DNA of 64,000 nt, taken from the NCBI RefSeq assembly GCF_003932855.1, contig NZ_RQYZ01000001.1, positions 62,001 through 126,000 on the forward strand, in the 5' to 3' direction. Under the pieces are notes generated by a model, which saw only the letters and a program-made list of their open reading frames with translations, was not told the DNA's origin and did not search any database. The translations under genes were made by a program, and so were the position numbers. Shown in pieces: positions 54,966 to 61,933 of this stretch (its first letter is position 1; every line of letters begins with the position of its first letter). The DNA is from Tessaracoccus sp. OH4464_COT-324. Its GTDB lineage: Bacteria > Actinomycetota > Actinomycetes > Propionibacteriales > Propionibacteriaceae.

Positions 54966-56090
54966 TCAGTGCGTGACGAAGTGGTTGACTCCGGGTGGGT
55001 GAACTACGGTGAACCGCCCTCCCCGCACCGGTTGGAGCGCCACGGTGAGTAGGTCTCCCCAGATGGGGACGAGGGCAGCGACGAGGAGATCGCAAAGCGC
55101 CTTTGGGCTCGGGGTGATGAGGTGCAGCTCCATGTATCCAGAAGGCCCCGGGCACGAAGAGCTGTAGTCGACTTGGGATAGATCCTTGACTGCGGCCAAG
55201 GTCGCTTCGGAGCCGAAGAAACGTGTCTCGTCCAGCATTCGGGACCCGCGGCGCAGCCGCCTGGCCTGTTCCTCGCCGCTGATCGGGGACAACTGGACGA
55301 CGACCTCCGTTCCCTCCGCCTCGAGATCGAGGACGTGACCGAGCCGTTCGGCGGCCCCGCGAGTCCTGGTTGTCCATTCGACGAATTCACCGTCAAGGAA
55401 CCGGATGATGGTGTCGGCGTCGCCGTGCCATGTTGCCACGGTTGGGGTGTAGGGCTCATCCATTCTGCGCCAGAACGGCTTGAAGGGGTCCCGACCCCTG
55501 TCATCCCAGTCATCCCAGCCGAAATCCTCCGAAGGTGGAAAGTCGACGGTGGGCAGCGGCCATTCAAGGGGTGGATAGTGGCTCTGCAACGCGTCCCACT
55601 CTTCGATACTGATGTTGGTGAGTAACCCGCCTCCGTGAACCTCAGCGTGGAAGGCGCCCAGGGAGCCGGTACCACTTCCGCTTACGACACCGATGAGGGT
55701 CTCTGACATCAGAAGTCCAGTGAGCCAGACGCTGATCGGTGCGGGAGCCGAGGAGGTGCCGTGCGGAAAGCAACCGATCGGGTCCTCTCCGGGCGGGGCA
55801 TACAGTGGGCCGCCCCCATGCCAACCCCACACCTGGACCAGATTGTCCTTCACCCAGAGCTTTCTCGGAGCCGAAGGCCAATCCTGGACGCTTCTTAGGC
55901 GGTGGCCGAGAAGTTCGAACCATTCGCGCATCACAGTTGGCAGCGGCAGGCCGAGGTGTTTCTCGATGGCGGTGATCTCGGCCTGGGTGCAGCCGTCGGC
56001 CGCGGTGAGAAGATCGCGGTACCAGGTGATGACATGCGCCACCTGGGCCCAGCGAGGGTGAGAAAGGAGTTCCTGCTGGCGGGGGGACAT
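54966..56090 (-). CDS. SUKH (SMI1/KNR4) domain protein
   Basis: A 374-residue protein, taking the ATG at 56090 (MSPRQQELLSHPRW). The N-terminal third has the SUKH pattern: TQAEITAIEKHLGLPLPTVMREW followed by a compact Trp/Gly-rich region (WVKDNLVQVWGWHGGGPLYA in part). SUKH proteins are known immunity proteins of polymorphic toxin systems and also occur alone. The rest (about 140-374) is not recognised but has a second globular region. No toxin gene is visible next to it. It lies just past the 3' end of tRNA-Ala, a favoured integration point. Confidence 0.65.
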   Translation of the reverse strand: MSPRQQELLSHPRWAQVAHVITWYRDLLTAADGCTQAEITAIEKHLGLPLPTVMREWFELLGHRLRSVQDWPSAPRKLWVKDNLVQVWGWHGGGPLYAPPGEDPIGCFPHGTSSAPAPISVWLTGLLMSETLIGVVSGSGTGSLGAFHAEVHGGGLLTNISIEEWDALQSHYPPLEWPLPTVDFPPSEDFGWDDWDDRGRDPFKPFWRRMDEPYTPTVATWHGDADTIIRFLDGEFVEWTTRTRGAAERLGHVLDLEAEGTEVVVQLSPISGEEQARRLRRGSRMLDETRFFGSEATLAAVKDLSQVDYSSSCPGPSGYMELHLITPSPKALCDLLVAALVPIWGDLLTVALQPVRGGRFTVVHPPGVNHFVTH

Positions 56091-56274
56091 GTTCACGACG
56101 AAGCTCCGGTGATCGACGGATGGGGGCTGCCTCTGGAGGAGCGGCCACGGCTCCTTGCCAGGCCTCCCTGAGGAGCTAGTCGAGGCCTCCAATAGATCTC
56201 GGCGGCTTCCCTCTAGTTCCTAGCTGTTTCAGTTGCTTCTGCGAATGCATCTAAAACACCGCAGAAACATAACC

Positions 56275-56294
56275 GCCCCGCCATCAGGCGGGGC
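56275..56294 (-). terminator. terminator after tRNA-Ala
   Basis: GCCCCGCC and GGCGGGGC form a perfect 8-bp stem over TGAT (read on the minus strand), followed by GGTTATGTTTC. It lies about 20 nt after the tRNA 3' end. Confidence 0.8.
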
Positions 56295-56313
56295 AAGTTC
56301 CGACTTTCTTACG

Positions 56314-56386
56314 TGGAGCTAAGGGGATTCGAACCCCTGACCTCTTCCATGCCATGGAAGCGCGCTACCAACTGCGCCATAGCCCC
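56314..56386 (-). tRNA. tRNA-Ala (anticodon GGC)
   Basis: A 73-nt cloverleaf read on the minus strand. Acceptor strands GGGGCTA/TAGCTCC contain the G3:U70 wobble pair that identifies alanine tRNAs. The anticodon stem CTTCC/GGAAG holds the loop ATGGCAT, giving anticodon GGC. The T arm is AGGGG-TTCGAAT-CCCCT, and the discriminator is A. CCA is not encoded, so it is added after transcription. Confidence 0.95.
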
Positions 56387-56513
56387 GTGTCTCTCGACCT
56401 GAAGAAGACTAGCGCAGTCCGGGCTGCAACGCAAAAAAGCCGACAGCGGCAGTGGCGAGCCGACCGTCGAGGCTTGTCAGATGCCTGTGGAGGGGCGGCG
56501 GTCGGGAAGGCCT

Positions 56514-56519
56514 TAGGAT
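56514..56519 (+). promoter_or_regulatory. -10 box (TAGGAT) for the YgjP-like peptidase gene
   Basis: TAGGAT ends 7 nt before the GTG at 56527. This spacing is why the GTG, rather than the upstream in-frame start, was chosen. Confidence 0.5.
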
Positions 56520-56526
56520 CTGCGCT

Positions 56527-57216
56527 GTGGCAACTGGAACAGTTCTCGAGGTGGACGGCCTGGAGGTAGCGGTCGTGCTGGGACGCGCGCGAACTCTGAG
56601 GCTGGGGATCCGCCCCGACGGTAGCGTGCGCCTCAGCGGACCGGCGGGTGCCAGTCGGGCCAGGATGGAGCAGTTCGTCCGGGCGAACCGCGCTTGGATC
56701 GAGCTGAGCAGGACGAAAGTGGCCGATCGGCTGCCACCCGGCGATGTCTTCTCCGACGGTGGGCGCGCGCTGTTGTGGGGAAAGTGGTGGCCGGTGCGGC
56801 TGACGGCTGGCGGCCCGGAGGAGGCCGTCTTGGGCGACACGGTTGATATCACTGCGGACTCGCCTGAGGGCGCGGAACGCGCGCTGCTCAAGCTGCGCGC
56901 TCGGCTGCTCGAGGCCCGGGTGCAGGCGCTAGCCCCCGCCGCGGAGGCGGCCTTTGGGCAGCGGCCGGCCCACTATCGCTGTCGTACCATGGTGTCGCGT
57001 TGGGGGTCCTGCAATCCTGTGACCCGAGTCATCACCCTGAACACCTGGCTGACACAGCACGACGAGGAGGCGCTGCGTTACGCGCTGGTGCACGAACTGG
57101 CCCATCTAGGCGTCTCCGGCCATGGGCCGGAGTTCTACGCGGCGGTGGAAGCCGTTCTTCCGGGGTGGCGTAAGGGGCGCGACCTGCTGCGCCGACACGC
57201 GCCGCCCAGGCGATAA
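56527..57216 (+). CDS. YgjP-like (DUF45) metallopeptidase
   Basis: A 229-residue predicted zinc peptidase. The HELAHLGVSGHGPEF motif (HExxH plus the downstream His in HGPEF) is diagnostic of the YgjP/WLM-related family, as is TMVSRWGSCNPVTRVITLN just before it. The role is poorly known. Start GTG at 56527. The next gene starts 9 nt after the stop, with its -10 box overlapping this stop codon. Confidence 0.88.
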   Translation: MATGTVLEVDGLEVAVVLGRARTLRLGIRPDGSVRLSGPAGASRARMEQFVRANRAWIELSRTKVADRLPPGDVFSDGGRALLWGKWWPVRLTAGGPEEAVLGDTVDITADSPEGAERALLKLRARLLEARVQALAPAAEAAFGQRPAHYRCRTMVSRWGSCNPVTRVITLNTWLTQHDEEALRYALVHELAHLGVSGHGPEFYAAVEAVLPGWRKGRDLLRRHAPPRR

Positions 57217-57219
57217 ACT
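57214..57219 (+). promoter_or_regulatory. -10 box (TAAACT) overlapping a stop codon
   Basis: TAAACT ends 6 nt before ATG 57226 and includes the TAA stop of the peptidase gene. Confidence 0.45.
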
Positions 57220-57225
57220 GCGCGC

Positions 57226-58080
57226 ATGCTTCCCCTCGACGAATGGCGTGCGCTGGCCGAAGAACACCGGTCGCGGGTGGAGGTTGACCTGGCCGAAGTT
57301 GTGTGGCGGCGTGACCGTGGGATCAAGCAGCCGATCGAGGATTTTCTATTCCATTACTACAATCTTCGCCCGTCGCATCTGGCGCAGTGGCACCCGGGAA
57401 TCGGAGTGATGCTTGAAGACGACGGCACATGGCGGCCCCCGGCCTACGTACGCGACAGCGGAATCGCTCAGCTGGATCGGGAGTATTTCCTCGCTAAACG
57501 GGGCAGAACCGTTGCGAAGGCGCGCGAACTCCTATCCGCTGTCTCGAACAAGGAGCCTCGATACGGGTGCTTCGGCATGCACGAGTGGGCGATGGTGTAT
57601 CGATTGGCGGCCGACGAAACTCGGCATCCCTACCTGAAACTCCGGCTTACCACTGCCGAGATAGCGGAGGTTGTCGAGCAGGTCGGGTGTCGCTGCTCAC
57701 ACTACGACGCATTCCGCTTCTTCACCGCGCCCGCTCGTCCGTTGAACCTGGTCCAACCCACCAGACAAAACCAGCCGGAACTGGATCAGCCGGGCTGCTT
57801 GCACGTCAACATGGACCTGTACAAGTGGGCGGGGAAGCTCTGGCCAGCGGTTGGCTCCGACTTGCTCTACGAAACGTTTCGCCTCGCGCGCGAGATCCGC
57901 GTAGTAGACATGCGGGCTTCCGCATACGATCTGCGCGACTGGGGTCACGAGCCCATCCAGGTGGAGACTCACACCGGTCGCCGGCACTACGTCGCGCTGC
58001 AGAAGGAGTTCGCGTCGCGGGCGAGCCTGCTGAGGGAGAGGCTGTTGCGGATAATCTCTGGGATGTGCGCGCAGCCTTGA
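57226..58080 (+). CDS. conserved actinobacterial protein often annotated as 3-methyladenine DNA glycosylase
   Basis: A 284-residue protein with strings typical of a widespread actinobacterial family, such as YGCFGMHEWAMVYR, CSHYDAFRFFT and LHVNMDLYKWAGK. Members are often labelled 3-methyladenine DNA glycosylase, but no helix-hairpin-helix motif and catalytic Asp of the known glycosylase families can be seen, so that label is unproven. Conserved His and Cys residues (CxCSHYD, CFGMHEW) suggest a metal or nucleotide site. ATG at 57226 is set by the -10 box 6 nt upstream. Confidence 0.75.
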   Translation: MLPLDEWRALAEEHRSRVEVDLAEVVWRRDRGIKQPIEDFLFHYYNLRPSHLAQWHPGIGVMLEDDGTWRPPAYVRDSGIAQLDREYFLAKRGRTVAKARELLSAVSNKEPRYGCFGMHEWAMVYRLAADETRHPYLKLRLTTAEIAEVVEQVGCRCSHYDAFRFFTAPARPLNLVQPTRQNQPELDQPGCLHVNMDLYKWAGKLWPAVGSDLLYETFRLAREIRVVDMRASAYDLRDWGHEPIQVETHTGRRHYVALQKEFASRASLLRERLLRIISGMCAQP

Positions 58081-58157
58081 TGATGGATGGCCCCCTGCCG
58101 CTCTAGGATGTCACCAGCCGTTCACGTTGCGCGGCGGGTCGAATTGTGAGGAGAAAC

Positions 58158-59312
58158 ATGAGACTTAGGAGGGCAGCGGTTGCGCTCACACTCACCGGTT
58201 TGCTTGGAGGTTGTGCCCCGAGCCCGATGCTGGCGCAGCCGTCCGAAGCCGCACCCGCCACGCCCTTCGCGTCGTCCAGCCGGACGGCGTCGACTTCCCC
58301 CAGCCCGGACCCCGTGCAGATCCCGGAGCCTGCGATCACAGAAACGCCCCATCATGATCCGCAGCCCACGGCGGAACCGGCCGCGGAAGAACCATCCACC
58401 CCTGACCCGGTTGCCTTGCCCGCGCTGTACCGCGTCGGGGACACCGACGAACGGATCCGGGAGATTCAGCATCGGATGCTGCAGATCGGCTGGCATGAAG
58501 GAAAGATCACCGCCGAGTTCACGGCAGAGATGCAAGGAGCGGTCGAGGGATTTCAGGCCAAGCGCGGGCTACCGGTCACCGGAGAGATCGACGAGGTGAC
58601 CCTGGCAACGTTGAGCGAGATGACCCGAATGCCCACAGCTGACGAGATGCACAACGTCCTAACCCCCGGTCCAGCCATTCTGTCGCGCGGTTCCGAGTCG
58701 CAGGATGTACGTGACCTGCAGGTACGCCTACGGTTGATCGGGTGGTACGACAGGGCGATTGATGGTGTCTACGGCAACGAAACTGCAAACGCGGTGGCTG
58801 GTTTCCAACAGAAGCGTGGCCTTCCGGAGACCGGCGAGGTCGATCAGCGAACTCTCGACAAGCTGCATGCGATGACCCGAAAGCCGACCAAGGACGAGCT
58901 GAACAACATTTTCACCAAACCAAAGGGTGGCAACATCGAATTGGACGAACGCTGCCTGACTGGGCGAGCCATTTGCATCTCTAAGCGAGCCCGCAAGTTG
59001 GCGTGGGTGATCGATGGCGAGGTCCAGATGGTGATGGATGTACGCTTCGGGGCTTCTAAGACGCCGACGCGGGAGGGGACATTCACCGTCGAGTGGAAAT
59101 CCCGTAACCATCACTCCAAGCTGTATGACTCCCCGATGCCGTACGCGCTCTTCTTCAGTCGGGGGCAGGCTGTGCACTTCTCGTCGGACTTCGCCAGGCG
59201 CGGCTACAGAGGGGCCTCGCATGGGTGTGTCAACGTCCGGGACAAGGGGGCAATTCAAGCCTTGTTCAGCCAGGCCCGGGAGGGTGACAAGGTAATCGTC
59301 TACTCGGATTGA
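58158..59312 (+). CDS. L,D-transpeptidase lipoprotein with two peptidoglycan-binding domains
   Basis: A 384-residue lipoprotein: signal LTLTGLLGGC with the lipidated Cys, then a Pro/Ser/Glu-rich spacer of about 65 residues. Two PG_binding_1 units follow at about 85-150 and 165-235 (IQHRMLQIGWHEGKI, then LQVRLRLIGWYDRAIDGVYG), then a YkuD domain with the catalytic HGCVNVRD motif (Cys357). Such enzymes make 3-3 cross-links in actinobacterial cell walls. ATG at 58158 has GAGGAG 5 nt upstream, preferred over GTG 58146. TAGGAT at 58104-58109 may be its -10 box. Confidence 0.9.
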   Translation: MRLRRAAVALTLTGLLGGCAPSPMLAQPSEAAPATPFASSSRTASTSPSPDPVQIPEPAITETPHHDPQPTAEPAAEEPSTPDPVALPALYRVGDTDERIREIQHRMLQIGWHEGKITAEFTAEMQGAVEGFQAKRGLPVTGEIDEVTLATLSEMTRMPTADEMHNVLTPGPAILSRGSESQDVRDLQVRLRLIGWYDRAIDGVYGNETANAVAGFQQKRGLPETGEVDQRTLDKLHAMTRKPTKDELNNIFTKPKGGNIELDERCLTGRAICISKRARKLAWVIDGEVQMVMDVRFGASKTPTREGTFTVEWKSRNHHSKLYDSPMPYALFFSRGQAVHFSSDFARRGYRGASHGCVNVRDKGAIQALFSQAREGDKVIVYSD

Positions 59313-59318
59313 GGCAGC

Positions 59319-59945
59319 TCAGCCCGGGATGGGGAGAGCGGTTATTGGTGTCCCGGACTCGGTGGAGAGGACCAAAGTGGTGTCCCCCCGGGGCATCTCA
59401 ATAAAGATCCTTCCCGTGGCTGGGTTGCCCTCGCGCGGCCGAATGATGGTTGCCCTGTCCTCGTAGTAGCCCTCGCGGGTCGAGTTCAGGAAAGCGTACA
59501 TGGTCAACTCGTGAGTGCCTTGGTTCACAGAGATCCGATAGTCAACCTCGAGCCCTGCGGCAGTCCAATTGTGGCGAAGAACCTCGAACTCTCCACCGCC
59601 CAGTTTGTCGAAGGGCAGCACATTCCCGCTGGGGGCGCTGGGGGAGAGCGAAATGGCTTGGCTGGCCGCCGGACGGGCAGTCGGCCCGGTCGCGGTTCTG
59701 CCCGGGAGATAGATCAGGAGGCCGAGCCCGACAACTGTAACCAGAAGAGCGCCTAGCATGATGGGCCAGGCAGGTTTGCGCGGCGGGTCAATCATCGGTG
59801 GCTCGTACTGTGAGGGGGCGTTGAACGGTTGCAGCGGATCCCGCCCTGGATGATCCTCGAACTGCGGCGGCTGCCAGCCAGTTGAGGGCTGGGCCCAGGG
59901 ATTTGGGCTGGAGCCTCCGTGCGTCGGCCAATGCTGGTTGCTCAT
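59319..59945 (-). CDS. membrane-anchored protein with Pro/Trp-rich N-terminal tail
   Basis: A 208-residue protein. The cytoplasmic tail starts MSNQHWPTHGGSSPNPWAQ and is Pro/Gln/Trp-rich to about residue 55. A single membrane helix follows (AWPIMLGALLVTVVGLGLLIY), then an outside beta-rich domain (EFEVLRHNWTAAGLEVDYRI). It has no recognised family. The tail resembles the proteins at 34040 and 52179. Convergent with the L,D-transpeptidase gene, 6 nt apart; its start is divergent from DUF4192. Confidence 0.72.
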   Translation of the reverse strand: MSNQHWPTHGGSSPNPWAQPSTGWQPPQFEDHPGRDPLQPFNAPSQYEPPMIDPPRKPAWPIMLGALLVTVVGLGLLIYLPGRTATGPTARPAASQAISLSPSAPSGNVLPFDKLGGGEFEVLRHNWTAAGLEVDYRISVNQGTHELTMYAFLNSTREGYYEDRATIIRPREGNPATGRIFIEMPRGDTTLVLSTESGTPITALPIPG

Positions 59946-59978
59946 GGGTATCGAGACTACTGCACGAAGGAAGCAGGT

Positions 59979-59987
59979 TTATCCACA
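59979..59987 (+). promoter_or_regulatory. single DnaA-box-like site TTATCCACA
   Basis: A perfect match to the nine-base E. coli DnaA box in the 93-bp spacer between divergent genes. No other copies were noticed in the window, so this is not an origin; it might be a DnaA-titration or regulatory site, or chance. Confidence 0.4.
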
Positions 59988-60038
59988 GCGTAGAACCGCT
60001 TTAGACGCTCCCGCCCTCCGGTAGCCAGTAATAGGGGC

Positions 60039-60938
60039 ATGACTCAGATCTCAGAAGTATTGCGCTGCTCAACCAGGGCCGACGTGCTGGCGGCTCCCGC
60101 AACACTCCTCGGTTTCATGCCGGAGGAATCGGTGGTACTCATGCATCTGGACCGAAACCGGGTAGAGTTTGCGGCCCGTGTCGGACTTGATCTGCTGGCA
60201 GCGGATCCCACAGAACTACTGGCGCGCACAGCGCATGCGCAGGCTGTACCTGTTCGGCCCGATGGCAAGTGGCTGGTTCTCGTCTACGCTGTCCGCCCAC
60301 AGAACTATCTTGGCCCGCTCAGCGATATCGTCAACGAGCTCGACGCGGACTGCTACCTGACGGATGGCTGCACCTCTTGGGCGCTGGAAGCGGATGATTT
60401 GGTTGCTCCGGAACCCTATGACTACCAATCCACTGGGCCCGCATGCAGCGCAGTTCTGAGCGGTCGAAACGTTTGTCGCTCCAGGGAAGAGGCCATGACG
60501 GATCTGCCAGTCCCGCACCCGGACGCGCGACTAGTCGGCGGTGTTCGGGATCAGATCGCACGTTGGGAACCCGAGCGACAGCTGGACACTTTGAGCGAGC
60601 TGCTGGACGGCCGGCGGCTATCGCCCTGGGAGGCATCAGTGTTGGCTGAACTCCTAGCACAGGACGAGTTGCTGGCGGAAGTAGTCTCCCTCCTCAGCAT
60701 GAACAGCGCGCAGCGGTGGCGAGCCAGCCTGGAAGCAGCGCTGGCGGCATCCCCTCGAGAATCATCCGCGAACCTGACCGCTCTGCTGGGGATGGTGTAC
60801 TGGCTGAGCGGTAACGGAGCGTTGGTCAACGAGTGTCTCTCCCGGCTAGTTCTTCTGGAGCCGGATCATCCCTTGGGCCGTGTGCTGCACCGCTTTATCT
60901 TCCTAGCCATTCCACCCACGGTCTGGGACAACGCGTGA
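60039..60938 (+). CDS. DUF4192 protein
   Basis: A 299-residue protein starting with the DUF4192 pattern: VLRCSTRADVLAAPATLLGFMPEESVVLMHL. It is soluble, without membrane helices. DUF4192 proteins are restricted to actinobacteria and have no known function. The last third includes a stretch of helix-forming repeats (SLEAALAASPRE). ATG at 60039; the gap to the PfkB gene is 13 nt. Confidence 0.82.
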   Translation: MTQISEVLRCSTRADVLAAPATLLGFMPEESVVLMHLDRNRVEFAARVGLDLLAADPTELLARTAHAQAVPVRPDGKWLVLVYAVRPQNYLGPLSDIVNELDADCYLTDGCTSWALEADDLVAPEPYDYQSTGPACSAVLSGRNVCRSREEAMTDLPVPHPDARLVGGVRDQIARWEPERQLDTLSELLDGRRLSPWEASVLAELLAQDELLAEVVSLLSMNSAQRWRASLEAALAASPRESSANLTALLGMVYWLSGNGALVNECLSRLVLLEPDHPLGRVLHRFIFLAIPPTVWDNA

Positions 60939-60939
60939 C

Positions 60940-60945
60940 TATCCT
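60940..60945 (+). promoter_or_regulatory. -10 box (TATCCT) for the PfkB-type kinase gene
   Basis: TATCCT ends 6 nt before ATG 60952, directly after the DUF4192 stop codon. Confidence 0.45.
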
Positions 60946-60951
60946 GTAGAC

Positions 60952-61890
60952 ATGAGGTTTGTAGTGCTGGGCGAAGCCCTGATCGACCTGATCCAAGAGT
61001 CTCCCAGAACAGCGGGAACCAGCAACTGGACCGGGCACTGCGGTGGGGGACCGATGAACACCGCCGTCGCGCTTGCCAGGCTCGGTCAGGACGTTTCCTT
61101 CCTTGGGCGGGTAAGTGGCGACGCCTTCGGCCAGCAGCTGCGGCGCCATATGTCTATCAACGGGGTTCAACTCGATCTCGCTGTTCCCGTTGACGATCCG
61201 ACGACCTTGGCCGTCGTCGCACTGGACGCCGAGGGGAAAGCGTCATACTCGTTCCACACCGTTGGAACCACGAACTTCAACTGGACTGCCGATGAGTTCC
61301 CGCAGCTCGGGCACGATGATTGGGTACATTTTGGTTCCATCGGAGCCGTTCTCGACCCATCCTTCGCCGTGATGGAGCAATTCCTCGACGGGCTAGGGAA
61401 CCGAATGAGTTTCGACCTGAATGTCCGTCCGAGCGTGTTGAACGACCCGGCCGACTACCGGCGGCGGATTTCGGCATTGCTTGAGCCAGTTGGTAGGAAC
61501 GGCGGTTTCGCCAAAGCCTCGGATGAAGACCTCGAGTGGTTGTGTGAGCGACGCTGGTCGGCGACGGACTACGCGCAACGCCTGGTCAACGAGCATGGGC
61601 TTGAGGTGTTCCTGCTAACTCTGGGTCCCCAGGGTGCGTGCGCTATCGGACCTGATGGCGAACTATGCCGGGTTCCGGGTCGGAGTGTGGAACTGGTGGA
61701 CACCGTCGGCGCCGGCGACACCTTCAACGCAGGCTTTCTGTCAACCTACCGCGGCAACAACCTGCTTGAAGCGCTCACCCGGGGCGTCGGTGCCTCGGCA
61801 CTGGTGTGCACTCGTGTCGGCGCGCAACCGCCCACTTCCAGGGAATTGGACGAGTTTCTCGACTGGACCAAGAGCATTCCGGCTCCGTAG
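60952..61890 (+). CDS. PfkB-family carbohydrate kinase (fructokinase/ribokinase-like)
   Basis: A 312-residue sugar kinase of the ribokinase superfamily. The N-terminal [15 protein letters not shown] is the first PfkB signature, and the second, [16 protein letters not shown], carries the catalytic Asp of GAGD. FDLNVRP and [11 protein letters not shown] are further family segments. Its length and layout suit fructokinases, but substrate specificity is open. Start ATG 60952. leuS begins 43 nt after the stop. Confidence 0.87.
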   Translation: MRFVVLGEALIDLIQESPRTAGTSNWTGHCGGGPMNTAVALARLGQDVSFLGRVSGDAFGQQLRRHMSINGVQLDLAVPVDDPTTLAVVALDAEGKASYSFHTVGTTNFNWTADEFPQLGHDDWVHFGSIGAVLDPSFAVMEQFLDGLGNRMSFDLNVRPSVLNDPADYRRRISALLEPVGRNGGFAKASDEDLEWLCERRWSATDYAQRLVNEHGLEVFLLTLGPQGACAIGPDGELCRVPGRSVELVDTVGAGDTFNAGFLSTYRGNNLLEALTRGVGASALVCTRVGAQPPTSRELDEFLDWTKSIPAP

Positions 61891-61933
61891 CCGGGCGCGG
61901 TATATTTGCTCGGCAGCATGCACAGGAGGAAAC

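Noticed and set aside
59979-59987. Replication origin
   Set aside because: Only one DnaA box, no AT-rich unwinding region and no dnaA/dnaN nearby.
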